This document shows positions 8,108-17,208 of a stretch of 64,000 nt of DNA, one piece after another; position 1 is the stretch's first letter, and the number at the start of each line of letters is the position of its first letter. The stretch is taken from NCBI RefSeq assembly GCF_011617465.1, contig NZ_CP050153.1, positions 2,046,001-2,110,000 of the forward strand. Direction: 5' to 3'. Made by a program: the position numbers and the translations under genes. The notes beneath the pieces were generated by a model that was not told the origin of the DNA, searched no databases, and saw only the letters and a list, made by a program, of their open reading frames with translations. Source of the DNA: Brevibacterium pigmentatum (lineage in GTDB: Bacteria > Actinomycetota > Actinomycetes > Actinomycetales > Brevibacteriaceae).

Positions 8108-9678
8108 TCGTCTTCGTGGCTGTCGATGGCGGCATCGGCGACGGCCGCTCCGGAACCGCTGTAGATGTTGATCACCGCGTGGACCCCGGCACGGGCGAAG
8201 TGCGCGGCCTGGTCGGGTCGTTGGACGACGGCGGCGATGGTTCCGGGGAAGCCGGCGATGCGCAGCTGTTCGAGTGCGAAGGTGTTCGAATCGTGCAGGG
8301 CCATGGCAGTACCACGGTGTGGGCGCTGCCGCCGACGACGAGGCGGTGCCAGAACTCGTGGTCGGTGGCATCGCCTTCGAGCAAGTTGAAGCCGTCGCCG
8401 CGCAGGCCTTCGACGACAGTGTGGTCGTTGTCGATGCCGATGACGCTGCGGTCGCCGCGTTCGACGAAGCGCTCGTAGGCGCCGCGGCCGATCCGGCCCA
8501 TTCCGAGGACGACGACTTCCGCGTCTCCGGTGTCCAGCGGCTTATCGTTTGCCCGCAGACGGCTCTCGTTCTCGTCCGGCAGGACCGCATCGAGCTTTGC
8601 GACGGTCTGGAGACTGTAGGCATTGGCAAGCGAGGAGACGATCATGCCCAGGGCCACCGCGAGGGCGATGATGGTCAGCCAGTTGTCTTCGAAGAGACCG
8701 TTGTCGACGCCGACGGCGACGACGATGAGGGCGAATTCGGAGAAGTTGCTCAGGGCCAGGCTGGTGCGCACGCTGGTGCGGTTGCGCAGACCGAAGAGCC
8801 TCCCCATGAGGTAGAAGCTCGCGAAGTCGAACGGCAGCAGGACGACGCACAGCAGCAGAGCCATGAGCAGATCCGACCAGGTGGGGACCGCTTGGAGTCC
8901 GATGACGACGAAGAACCCGACGCGGAAGAGCTCCTTGACGCTGAACAGGGCCTTCGACATCTCCACGGCTCGCGGGTGGGTGGAGAAGGCCGAGCACCAA
9001 GGCTCCGAGGTCGCCGTGGATGCCGACGGATTCGAAGGCGACGCAGCCCGGCCCCAAGGCCATGACGACGCCGAAGAGGACGAGCAGCTCACCGCGTCCG
9101 GCCCGGTCGAGGATCCGTCGCAGCACCCAGACGGCGGGGACGAGCAGGACGAGGGCGAAGGCCCATGGGCTTGGGGACTCTTCGCCTGCGATCGTGATGA
9201 AGGCGACCGCCGCGAGATCCTGGAGGACGAGGATCGCGATGGCGATCTGACCGTAGTAGGACCCGTCGTCGGAACGATCTTCGAGCACCTTGACCACGAG
9301 CACCGTAGAGGAGAATGACAAGGCGAGGCCCAGCAGGGCCAAGGTGCCCACTCCCCCGTCGACGGTGACTATGCCGATGGCGGCGGCAGCTCCGATCGTC
9401 CCGGCACCGAGGAGGACCACCGTGATCATGTGCGGCGCGGCAGTGCCGTGGGCTTCGGGCTGGAGCAGGGAGCGCAGATCGAATTTCAGTCCGATGGTGA
9501 ACAGAAGCAGGGCGACCCCGATGTCCGAGACCTGCTGGAGTCCTGCGAAAGCGGTGAAGCCGAAGAGGTGCAGGAGGAATCCGGCCGCGAGGAAGCCGAC
9601 GAGCGGCGGAATGCGCAGCTCATGGGCGATGAGTCCGAGCGCCAGCGCGGCGGCGATGGTGATGACGATGTCTGCCAT
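8095..9678 (-). pseudogene. CPA2-family K+(Na+)/H+ antiporter with TrkA-N domain, two frameshifts
   Basis: Segment 1 (9678 to about 8983) encodes the membrane part of a KefB/CPA2-type exchanger, starting MADIVITIAAALALGLIAH. Segment 2 (about 8983-8308, another frame) continues at THPRAVEMSKALF with more membrane helices and enters a Rossmann TrkA-N domain (VVVLGMGRIGRGAYE). Segment 3 (about 8307-8095, back in the first frame) begins MALHDSNTFALEQLRIAGF and finishes the domain. Each segment still reads as good protein at the junctions, so the breaks look like one extra base near 8980 (or two missing) and one missing base near 8306. This fits recent decay, sequencing error, or less likely recoding. 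GAGGAGG precedes the ATG at 9678. If intact it would be a 520-530-residue exchanger gated by nucleotide binding. Confidence 0.8.
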
Positions 9679-9744
9679 GCCGTCCTCCTCGATCGGCCCC
9701 GTCCGCGACGGCGCTGAGCGTCACCGCGTATGACTACAAAGCGA

Positions 9745-11148
9745 TCAGGGCCGCAGCAGCCGCCGGAGGTTCTCGAGTCGTTCGGCCATACTGCGTTCCA
9801 TCCCGTTCGTGCTCGGAGTGTAGTAGCGCTTCCCGCGCAGGGTCTCGGGCAGATATTCCTGGTCGGCGACCCCGTGCGGATAGTCATGCGAGTATTTGTA
9901 GCCCTCGCCGTGGCCGAGTTCCTTCGCCCCCGGGTAGTGAGCGTCGCGCAGGTGCATGGGCACCTGTCCGGCGAGTCCGTTCTTCACATCGGCGATCGCG
10001 GCGTCCAGGGCTCGGTAGCTGGCGTTCGATTTCGGTGCCAGGGCCAAATAGGTGACCGCCTCGGCGAGGGGAATCCGTCCTTCGGGCATGCCGATGTTGG
10101 CAACCGCGGTCGAGGCGGCCACCGCGATGGGCAGCGCCTGCGGATCGGCCATTCCGATGTCCTCGGCGGCAGAGATGACGACTCGGCGAGCGATGAAGCG
10201 CGGGTCCTCACCTGCGACGATCATCCGTGCGAGATAGTGCAGGGCCGCGTCGACATCGGAGCCGCGGATGGATTTGATGAACGCGGAGACGACGTCGTAG
10301 TGCTGGTCGCCGTTCTTGTCATAGCGCAGAACGGTCTCGCTGCTCGCCTCGGCGCAGGCGGATTCGGTGATCGAGATCGGCTCGTCGCCGGTCTCCTCCG
10401 TTTGGGCGGCTGCGATTCCGGCGGCGGCTTCGAGGACGGTCAGCGACCGGCGGGCGTCGGCTCCGGCGATGCGGACGATGAAGTTCCGGGCCTCCTCGGT
10501 GAGGGTGAACTGTCCGGCCAGCCCGCGATCGGATTCGACGGCGCGGTCGAGCAGATTGCCCACGGCCTCATCGTCGAGAGGACGCAGGGTGAGCATGAGC
10601 GACCGCGACAGCAGAGGCGAGATGACGGAGAACGACGGGTTCTCCGTGGTTGCGGCCACGAGCACGACGAGCCGATTCTCCACGGCCGGCAGCAGGGCAT
10701 CCTGCTGAGCCTTGGAGAAGCGGTGGATCTCGTCGAGGAACAGGACTGTCGTGCGTGAGTACATCTCCCGTTCGCGGCGGGCGTTCTCGATCACCTGGCG
10801 CACGTCCTTCACGCCCGCGGTGATGGCGGAGAGTTCGACGAAGGTGCGGCCCGGGGCATGGGAGATGACATGGGCCAGCGTGGTCTTCCCGACTCCGGGC
10901 GGACCCCACAGGATCACCGAGGAGGCTCCCGCCCGGTCTCCCCCGCTGGCTTCGACGAGCTGGTTGAGCGGGGATCCGGGGAAGGTCAGGTGCTCCTGGC
11001 CGACGACCTCGTCGAGAGTCCGCGGACGCATCCGCACCGCAAGCGGGTCCAGGGCACGCCCCGAGGAGGTCCCAGAGGAACCGGCGAAGCCCGGACCCGA
11101 TGTTTCCTGGTCCGGGCCGTCGGAGAACAGATTGGGTTCTTGGCTCAT
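9745..11148 (-). CDS. rarA: Replication-associated recombination protein A (RarA/MgsA, AAA+ ATPase)
   Basis: A clamp-loader-related ATPase acting at stalled forks. The 467-residue protein has Walker [10 protein letters not shown] (about 83-91), Walker [11 protein letters not shown], sensor 1 ATTENPSF and the C-terminal MgsA tetramerisation region with [19 protein letters not shown] and the closing [18 protein letters not shown]. The N-terminus holds a LFSDGP stretch typical of the family. The ATG shares a base with the aspS stop (TGATG), so it is translated from the aspS message. Confidence 0.95.
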   Translation of the reverse strand: MSQEPNLFSDGPDQETSGPGFAGSSGTSSGRALDPLAVRMRPRTLDEVVGQEHLTFPGSPLNQLVEASGGDRAGASSVILWGPPGVGKTTLAHVISHAPGRTFVELSAITAGVKDVRQVIENARREREMYSRTTVLFLDEIHRFSKAQQDALLPAVENRLVVLVAATTENPSFSVISPLLSRSLMLTLRPLDDEAVGNLLDRAVESDRGLAGQFTLTEEARNFIVRIAGADARRSLTVLEAAAGIAAAQTEETGDEPISITESACAEASSETVLRYDKNGDQHYDVVSAFIKSIRGSDVDAALHYLARMIVAGEDPRFIARRVVISAAEDIGMADPQALPIAVAASTAVANIGMPEGRIPLAEAVTYLALAPKSNASYRALDAAIADVKNGLAGQVPMHLRDAHYPGAKELGHGEGYKYSHDYPHGVADQEYLPETLRGKRYYTPSTNGMERSMAERLENLRRLLRP

Positions 11149-12932
11149 CAGGCCTCGGCGTCGTCGTCTTCCGGTTCGAAGTCGACTCCGGCCTCGGCGC
11201 GCTGGGCGTCGGTGATCGGGGCCGGTGCCTGCGTCAGCGGGTCAAATCCGCCGCCGGACTTCGGGAAGGCGATGACCTCGCGGATCGAGTCGACCCCGGC
11301 CAGCAGGGACACGATGCGGTCCCAGCCGAAGGCGATGCCGCCGTGCGGGGGTGCACCGAACTTGAAGGCTTCGAGGAGGAAGCCGAACTTCTCCTCGGCT
11401 TCTTCTTCGGAGATGCCCATGATCTTGAAGACGCGCTCCTGCACATCCTTGCGGTGGATGCGGATCGATCCTCCGCCGATCTCGTTGCCGTTGCACACGA
11501 TGTCGTAGGCGTAGGCCAGAGCGGCACCCGGGTCCTCTTCGAGGATGTCGAGGAATTCGGGCTTCGGTGCGGTGAAGGCGTGGTGGACGGCCGTCCACTG
11601 TCCGCCGCCGACGGCGACGTCTCCGGCTGCCTGAGCCTCGGCGGCCGACTCGAACAGGGGCGCGTCGACGACCCACACGAAGGCCCAGTCGCCGTCCTTG
11701 ATCAGGCCGGTGCGGGCCGCGATCTCGTTGCGGGCGGCGCCGAGGAGAGCGCGGGAGGAGTTCGCCTCACCGGCGGCGAAGAAGATCGCGTCACCGGGCT
11801 GTGCACCGGCCGCCTCGGCGAGTCCTGCCTTCTCCTCATCGGAGATGTTCTTGGCCACGGGGCCGGACAGGGTTCCGTCTTCGCCGATGAGCACATAGGC
11901 CAGACCCTTGGCGCCGCGCTGCTTGGCCCAGTCCTGCCAGCCGTCGAGCTGACGGCGCGGCAGCGATCCGCCGCCGGGGTACACGACGGAGCCGACATAG
12001 GGCGACTGGAAGACGCGGAACGGGGTGTCCTGGAAGAACTCGGTGAGGTTGTGCAGTTCGAGTCCGAAGCGCAGGTCCGGCTTGTCCGAACCGTATTTCT
12101 CCATCGCCTCGTGGTAGGTGATGTGCGGGATCGGCGTGGTGATGTCGTATCCGATGAGCTTCCACAGCGCGGTGAGGATCTCTTCGGCCAGGGCGATGAT
12201 GTCCTCCTGCTCGACGAAGGAAGCTTCGATGTCGAGCTGGGTGAACTCGGGCTGGCGGTCGGCGCGGAAGTCCTCATCGCGGTAGCAGCGCGCGATCTGG
12301 TAGTAGCGTTCCATGCCGGCAACTTGGAGCAGCTGCTTGAACAGCTGCGGCGACTGCGGCAGGGCGTACCAGGAACCGGGCTTGAGGCGGGCCGGGACGA
12401 GGAAGTCACGGGCACCTTCCGGAGTGGACTTCGTCAGGGTCGGGGTCTCGACCTCGACGAAACTGTGGGCGTCGAGGACGGACCGTGCGGCCTTGTTGAC
12501 ATCGGAGCGCAGGCGGATCGTCTTGGCCGGGCCCGAACGGCGCAGGTCGAGGTACCGGTAGCGCAGGCGGGTCTCCTCGCCCACGGCTCCGGAGTCCTCG
12601 GCGTGGTCGGAGACCTGGAACGGCAGGGCCGCCGCTTCGGAGAGCACCTCGACGGTGGTGTCGATGACCTCGATCTCGCCGGTGGGCAGGTTCGGGTTCG
12701 TGTTGCCCTCGGGGCGGACCGACACGGTGCCCGTGGCCTTGACGACGGTTTCGTTGCGCAGCTGGTGGGCATCGTCCTCACGGACGACGACCTGCACGAT
12801 TCCCGAAGCGTCACGCAGATCGATGAAGGCGACACCTCCGTGATCGCGACGACGATCGACCCACCCGGTGAGGGTGACGGTTTCTCCTGCGTTCGCGGCT
12901 CGCAGGCTTCCGGCTTCGTGGCTTCGCAGCAC
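11148..12932 (-). CDS. aspS: Aspartate--tRNA ligase
   Basis: Class II synthetase of 594 residues. The N-terminal OB fold for anticodon binding is clear ([21 protein letters not shown]), followed by motif 2 around [20 protein letters not shown], the bacterial GAD insertion, and motif 3 near the end ([11 protein letters not shown]). The start is GTG with AGGAG 7 nt upstream. Whether it also charges tRNA-Asn cannot be judged from this window, which contains neither asnS nor gatCAB. It heads the aspS-rarA pair and follows hisS by 58 nt, a common actinobacterial neighbourhood. Confidence 0.97.
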   Translation of the reverse strand: MLRSHEAGSLRAANAGETVTLTGWVDRRRDHGGVAFIDLRDASGIVQVVVREDDAHQLRNETVVKATGTVSVRPEGNTNPNLPTGEIEVIDTTVEVLSEAAALPFQVSDHAEDSGAVGEETRLRYRYLDLRRSGPAKTIRLRSDVNKAARSVLDAHSFVEVETPTLTKSTPEGARDFLVPARLKPGSWYALPQSPQLFKQLLQVAGMERYYQIARCYRDEDFRADRQPEFTQLDIEASFVEQEDIIALAEEILTALWKLIGYDITTPIPHITYHEAMEKYGSDKPDLRFGLELHNLTEFFQDTPFRVFQSPYVGSVVYPGGGSLPRRQLDGWQDWAKQRGAKGLAYVLIGEDGTLSGPVAKNISDEEKAGLAEAAGAQPGDAIFFAAGEANSSRALLGAARNEIAARTGLIKDGDWAFVWVVDAPLFESAAEAQAAGDVAVGGGQWTAVHHAFTAPKPEFLDILEEDPGAALAYAYDIVCNGNEIGGGSIRIHRKDVQERVFKIMGISEEEAEEKFGFLLEAFKFGAPPHGGIAFGWDRIVSLLAGVDSIREVIAFPKSGGGFDPLTQAPAPITDAQRAEAGVDFEPEDDDAEA

Positions 12933-12990
12933 CTAGGGCTCCTTTGTGATGTTGTGGTCTAGCGCGTGAACAATGATAGTCGCCCTGCGC

Positions 12991-14325
12991 TCAGCTCCGG
13001 TACACGCGGGGCCAGAGGTCCTCGTCTGCCGGAGTCCAGGTGTCCGGATCCGCTGTCGTCTGCTCTCCCGAGCGGATGTCCTTGACCTCGTGACCGGACT
13101 CACCGTCGGTGAACCAGACGAACGGAATGTCGCGGCGCTCGGCATAGCGGATCTGCTTGCCGAACTTCGCGGCGTTCGGCGACACCTCGCAGGGAATGTT
13201 CCTGGACCGGAGCGTCGCGGCCACGACGTCGGCATCAGCCCGTCGGGCCTCCTCGGTGACGGCGATGACGACGGCCGAGGGGGTGCCGCGGGTGGCGCGG
13301 ATCTGCGAGTCCTCGCCGAGGATGAACGCCATGAGGCGGGAGACGCCGATGGACATGCCCACCCCGGGATAGTTCTTCTTGCCCACCGTGACGAGCGAGT
13401 CGTAGCGACCGCCGGAGGACACGGAGCCGAGCTCTTCGTGGCCGATCAGCTGGGTCTCGTAGACCGCTCCCGTGTAGTAGTCGAGGCCGCGGGCGATCTT
13501 GAGCTGGGCGACGACGACTCCCGGAGCGCGTTCGGCAGCGGCTGTCAGGAGCGTCGTCAGCGATTCGAGTCCCGCATCGAGCAGGGGGTGCTCGACGCCG
13601 AGGGCGCGCACCTGATCGGCGAAGTCCGGGGAGTCGGATTCGATGGCGGCGAGTTCGAGGCACAGACGCTGCTGTTCCTCATCGGCGCCGGCTTCAGCGG
13701 CGAGCAGTCTGCCGACCTCGGCAGGACCGATCTTGTCGTACTTGTCGAGGCAGCGGAGCACGGCTTGGATGTTCGTCAGTCCGATTCCGCGGGCGAAGCC
13801 TTCGAGCAGCCTGCGGTCGTTGACGACGATCCTGATTCCGGGCACGCCGAGCGGGGCGAGCCGGGAGAACGCATCGGCCACTGCCAGGGGGATTTCGACC
13901 TCGAAGTGTCCGGGCAGCTCGCCGTCGGCGATGACATCGATATCGGCCTGGATGAACTCCCGGTAGCGGCCCGCCTGTGGGCGTTCGCCGCGCCAGACGG
14001 GCTGGACGCGGGCGGCCTTGAACGGGAAGCTCAGGTCGTTCGCGTTGTCGGCGATATAGCGGGCCAGTGGCACCGTGAGGTCGAAGTGGAGTCCGAGCGG
14101 GTTGCGTTCTGCGCCCTCCGAGTGGAGGCGGGAGACGGCGAAGATCTCCTTGTCGATCTCTCCGTCCTTGGCCAGCTGGCTGATCGGTTCGACGGCGCGG
14201 TGGTTGAGGGCGGAGAACCCGTGCAGGGCGAAGGTGTGTTCCAGCGTGTCGATGATGGCCTTCTCGATCACGCGTTCGGCCGGAAGCCGTTCCGGGAATC
14301 CGGACAGACGGGCTGACTTCGCCAT
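12991..14325 (-). CDS. hisS: Histidine--tRNA ligase
   Basis: Class II synthetase. With the ATG at 14325 (AAGGAG 5 nt upstream) the protein has 444 residues, starting MAKSARLSGFPERLP; an in-frame alternative start at 14367 would add 14 residues and lacks a binding site. Motifs seen include HFDLTVPLARYIA, motif 2 FKAARVQPVWRGERPQAGRYREF, the histidine-binding RGLDYYTGAVYE, motif 3 GGRYDSL with GVGMSIGVSRL, and a C-terminal anticodon-binding domain. Confidence 0.97.
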   Translation of the reverse strand: MAKSARLSGFPERLPAERVIEKAIIDTLEHTFALHGFSALNHRAVEPISQLAKDGEIDKEIFAVSRLHSEGAERNPLGLHFDLTVPLARYIADNANDLSFPFKAARVQPVWRGERPQAGRYREFIQADIDVIADGELPGHFEVEIPLAVADAFSRLAPLGVPGIRIVVNDRRLLEGFARGIGLTNIQAVLRCLDKYDKIGPAEVGRLLAAEAGADEEQQRLCLELAAIESDSPDFADQVRALGVEHPLLDAGLESLTTLLTAAAERAPGVVVAQLKIARGLDYYTGAVYETQLIGHEELGSVSSGGRYDSLVTVGKKNYPGVGMSIGVSRLMAFILGEDSQIRATRGTPSAVVIAVTEEARRADADVVAATLRSRNIPCEVSPNAAKFGKQIRYAERRDIPFVWFTDGESGHEVKDIRSGEQTTADPDTWTPADEDLWPRVYRS

Positions 14326-14433
14326 GGTGCTCCTTGCTTTCGGTGCTGTTGCGATGCCGTGCGGCACCGTTGTGTCTTGTGGTGTGTGTCGTGTGATGTC
14401 TGAAACGAGTGGGGGGGGGCAGTCGCGGAGGCG

Positions 14434-15078
14434 TCAGAAGAACGGGTTCGTCGCGAGTTCCGTGCTCACGCGGGAGGCCGGACCGTGTCCAGGATAGATC
14501 GGCACGTCCGGGAGCGCGGCGAATGTCCGCAGCGACTCCTGCATCGCCTGCGGGTCTCCCCCGGGCAGGTCGACGCGGCCGATGGCTCCGGCGAAGACGA
14601 CGTCGCCGGTGAAGATGACTTCTTCCGCGCCGTCGACGACGCGCAGGAGCAACGACCCTTCGGTATGGCCGGGAGCGGCGACCGCGGTGATGGTCAGCCC
14701 GGCGATCTCGAAGCTCTGCCCGTCGGTGATGTCGACGGCTTCGGGCGCGTTCCAGTCCTGCACGAGCGGGGCGAGCATCGCCGCGAACTGCGGATTGAGC
14801 GTCGTCGCGGGGGAGTCCAGACGGTACCGGTCCGCGGCGCCGAGGTGGACGGGCAGGTTCCAGCGCGCGAGCACATTGTTAAGGCCCAGAATATGGTCGG
14901 GATGACCGTGGGTGAGGAAGATCGCCTGCGGTTTGAGTCCCTCCTCGTCCAGCAGCTTCTCGAGTCCGGGGGCACAGTCGTATCCGGAGTCGATGAGAAT
15001 GCAGTCATCGCGTCCGTCTGCACGCACGGCATAGCAGTTGACGTCGAGGAATTCGGCGTTGGTCGAGAACACATCCAT
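14434..15078 (-). CDS. Metallo-beta-lactamase-fold hydrolase (glyoxalase II-like)
   Basis: A 214-residue member of the MBL-fold superfamily with the zinc-binding THGHPDHILG (HxHxDH), later APGHTEGS, FTGDVVFAGAIGR and YPGHGP, i.e. the metal ligands in the expected order. It resembles small hydroxyacylglutathione hydrolase-like thioesterases, but the substrate is unknown. The gene often lies beside hisS or rel in Actinobacteria. The ATG at 15078 is favoured because TAGACT (15090-15085) ends 6 nt before it, making a leaderless start; a TTG six bases earlier would fall inside that spacing. Confidence 0.9.
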   Translation of the reverse strand: MDVFSTNAEFLDVNCYAVRADGRDDCILIDSGYDCAPGLEKLLDEEGLKPQAIFLTHGHPDHILGLNNVLARWNLPVHLGAADRYRLDSPATTLNPQFAAMLAPLVQDWNAPEAVDITDGQSFEIAGLTITAVAAPGHTEGSLLLRVVDGAEEVIFTGDVVFAGAIGRVDLPGGDPQAMQESLRTFAALPDVPIYPGHGPASRVSTELATNPFF

Positions 15079-15084
15079 GTGCAA

Positions 15085-15090
15085 AGTCTA
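15085..15090 (-). promoter_or_regulatory. -10 box for a leaderless MBL hydrolase mRNA
   Basis: TAGACT on the minus strand followed by 6 nt and the ATG. No good -35 element is seen. Confidence 0.45.
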
Positions 15091-15110
15091 TCTACACGCG
15101 TGCCGATGGT

Positions 15111-15168
15111 TATGCTGGGATAACGTCTATCCCACAATCGAGTGATCGGCGGGTGGAATGACCCGCCG
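15111..15168 (+). promoter_or_regulatory. Promoter, operator-like inverted repeat and leader hairpin of the DUF349 gene
   Basis: A TATGCT -10 candidate (15111-15116) overlaps a perfect inverted repeat TGGGATA-ACGTC-TATCCCA (15116-15134), placed where a repressor would cover the transcription start. Downstream a perfect 8-bp hairpin CGGCGGGT/ACCCGCCG (15147-15154 and 15161-15168) lies in the leader, 30 nt before the ATG. No -35 was identified. The region is shared with the divergent MBL gene. Confidence 0.5.
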
Positions 15169-15197
15169 GTTCGACCGATGGAAACAAGGTGAGAACC

Positions 15198-16550
15198 ATG
15201 TCGACCCCGACACCGAAGCCGACCCCCCGTCCGTCGTCGCTGCCGCGTCCGCAGGCCGCACAGGTGGTCAATGCCAGCCATATCGACCACGACGCCGAGG
15301 TGGCTCGCGCGGTGACTTATGGTCGTGCCGATGCGGACGGCAATGTGTTCGTCACCACTCCCGACGGCGAGCGGGCCGTCGGTCAGTACCCGGACGCCAC
15401 CCCCGACGAAGCGCTCGAGTACTTCGCGAAGAAGTACGTCGAACTCGCCGAGAACGCGGTGCTGCTGCGCAATCGCCTCTCCGCCGGTGCGCCCGGTCGA
15501 GAGGTCGTCTCTGCGGCGAAGTCGCTGCAGGAGACACTGCCGGAGGCCAATGTCGTCGGTGATCTCAAAGGACTGAGCGCCACGCTCGACACCCTCATCT
15601 CCGATGCCGAGGCCACGGAGTCCCGCCAGGCCGCTCGCGCCCAAGCAGCGAAGCTAGCCGCCGCCGAGGACCGTGAGGCACTCGTCGTCGAGGCCGAGAC
15701 CCTGGCCAAACAGGATCCGTCGAAGATCCAGTGGAAGCAGTCGGGTGCCCGCCTGCGTGAGCTCTTCGCCCAGTGGAAGGACATGCAGCGCAGCGGTCCG
15801 CGTCTGCCGCGTGCCGTCGATCAGGAGCTGTGGGGCCGGTTCTCGCAGGCTCGCAACACCTTCGAGCACAAGCGCAAGGAGTTCTTCGCCGAGCTCGACA
15901 AGGTCAATGCCGAGGGCAAGAGGATCAAGGAGAAGATCGTCGCCGAGGCGGAGTCGCTGTCGGCCTCGACCGATTTCCGCACCGTGTCCCAGAAGTACAA
16001 GGACCTGATGAGCCAGTGGAAGCGCGCGCCGCGTGCGTCCCGCAAGGACGATGACGCGCTGTGGGCGCGCTTCCGCGCCGCACAGGACGTGTTCTTCTCC
16101 GCCCGCGATGCGGAGAACGCTGCCCTGGACGAGGAGTTCAAGGGCAACCTCGTCGTCAAGGAGGAGCTGCTGAAGAAGGCTCAGGCGCTGCTGCCGATCA
16201 CGGATCCGGTGGCAGCCAAGCGCGAGCTGCGCACCATCCAGGACGTGTGGGAGGACGCCGGAAAGGTCCCTCGCGCCGATGTGTCCCGGATGGAGAACGG
16301 ACTGCGCGATGTCGAACGTGCACTTGCCGATGCCGAGGAAGCCGCGTGGCAGCGCAGCAACCCGGAGACGAAGGCCCGCACCTCGGGTGCTCTCAGCCAG
16401 CTCGACGAATCGATCGTCGAACTCGAGAAGAAGCTCGAGACCGCGAAGTCCGGCGGCGATGAGAAAGCCGTCGCCGAGGCGCAGGAGGCTCTTGACGCCC
16501 GCCGCGCCTGGAGGGATCAGCTCGCACAGACCGCCGCAGAGCTCGACTGA
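15198..16550 (+). CDS. DUF349 domain protein, coiled-coil rich
   Basis: A 450-residue, highly charged and mainly helical protein with two or three DUF349 units, recognisable as repeats of the type LRELFAQWKDMQRSGPRLPR...LWGRFSQARNTFEHKRKEFF and YKDLMSQWKRAPRASRKDDDALWARFRAAQDVFF. The N-terminus is proline-rich (MSTPTPKPTPRPSSLPRP). The C-terminus ends in a predicted coiled coil. DUF349 proteins are common in Actinobacteria beside rel and hisS and have no established biochemical role. ATG at 15198 has AAGGTGAG upstream. Expression is probably controlled by the inverted repeat and leader hairpin upstream. Confidence 0.9.
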   Translation: MSTPTPKPTPRPSSLPRPQAAQVVNASHIDHDAEVARAVTYGRADADGNVFVTTPDGERAVGQYPDATPDEALEYFAKKYVELAENAVLLRNRLSAGAPGREVVSAAKSLQETLPEANVVGDLKGLSATLDTLISDAEATESRQAARAQAAKLAAAEDREALVVEAETLAKQDPSKIQWKQSGARLRELFAQWKDMQRSGPRLPRAVDQELWGRFSQARNTFEHKRKEFFAELDKVNAEGKRIKEKIVAEAESLSASTDFRTVSQKYKDLMSQWKRAPRASRKDDDALWARFRAAQDVFFSARDAENAALDEEFKGNLVVKEELLKKAQALLPITDPVAAKRELRTIQDVWEDAGKVPRADVSRMENGLRDVERALADAEEAAWQRSNPETKARTSGALSQLDESIVELEKKLETAKSGGDEKAVAEAQEALDARRAWRDQLAQTAAELD

Positions 16551-16588
16551 GGCCGCGGTCCTCATCCACAGCTTCTGACGTTCGAGTC

Positions 16589-16608
16589 AGCGCCTGTCCA
16601 CAGGCGCT
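16589..16608 (+). terminator. Stem-loop after the DUF349 gene
   Basis: An 8-bp stem AGCGCCTG/CAGGCGCT with a TCCA loop, 39 nt past the stop codon. No U-run follows. Confidence 0.5.
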
Positions 16609-16618
16609 CACCGGAGTC

Positions 16619-16647
16619 TTGTCAACGCCTCCGTACCCGACGATAGT
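16619..16647 (+). promoter_or_regulatory. Leaderless promoter of the AbiEi-like gene
   Basis: TTGTCA (16619-16624), a 17-nt spacer and GATAGT (16642-16647) are followed by 6 nt and the ATG at 16654. This is the best-formed promoter in the window and implies a leaderless mRNA. Confidence 0.7.
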
Positions 16648-16653
16648 TCGAGT

Positions 16654-17208
16654 ATGGAGGCGTTGTTTCACCTGCGGGACTTCGGGTACGAGCAGCTCAC
16701 CGAGCTCACCCTCGACGGCCTGCTCATCCGACTGACCGAATCGACCTGGGTGCGCAAAGGCGCGATCCTCTCCCCTGCGGAGCGCATGGCCGCCCTGCAT
16801 TCGCTCATCCCGCCCGGCCTCGCACTCTCGCACGACAGCGCCTGGTGGGTGCATCGCGGTCTCGGCCGGGCTCCGGCTCCGCTGAACTTCATCACTCTGC
16901 CCCGACGACGATGGATCGCCGATGACGGTTTCGACGTCCATGAGACGACTCTGGCCGACGACGATTGGTGCCTCATCGACGGGCTGCCCATCACCACGGA
17001 GGAGCGCACGCTCTACGATCTGCTCTTCCCGCACTTCCGTTTCCGGAACGCAGAGTCGCCGCGCGCGCTGCGGGGAATCATCGCGGAGATCCCCACCGGT
17101 CTGCGCCATCGCCTCCGGGACTACCTCACCGAGGTGGCCCGACGGCCGTTCGTCGCACAGATGCGTGCGGTGTTGGACAGGGAGGATCAGCCGCCGGAGA
17201 TGCGGTAG
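16654..17208 (+). CDS. AbiEi-like protein (type IV antitoxin family), orphan
   Basis: A 184-residue protein resembling the AbiEi/abortive-infection antitoxin family: [20 protein letters not shown] matches the family's SHxSAAxLHGL block, and [18 protein letters not shown] matches its GLPVTxxxRTLxDL block. The N-terminal part is short and may hold a degenerate winged helix. No AbiEii-type nucleotidyltransferase toxin lies nearby, so it is probably a stand-alone DNA-binding or regulatory relative, as often seen in actinobacterial genomes. Its last 22 nt overlap the 3' end of the convergent rel gene. Assignment is from motif resemblance only. Confidence 0.65.
   Translation: MEALFHLRDFGYEQLTELTLDGLLIRLTESTWVRKGAILSPAERMAALHSLIPPGLALSHDSAWWVHRGLGRAPAPLNFITLPRRRWIADDGFDVHETTLADDDWCLIDGLPITTEERTLYDLLFPHFRFRNAESPRALRGIIAEIPTGLRHRLRDYLTEVARRPFVAQMRAVLDREDQPPEMR

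Noticed and set aside
14410..14418. A G9 run downstream of hisS as a phase-variation tract
   Set aside because: It lies in the non-coding gap beyond the MBL gene's stop, so slippage would not alter any protein.
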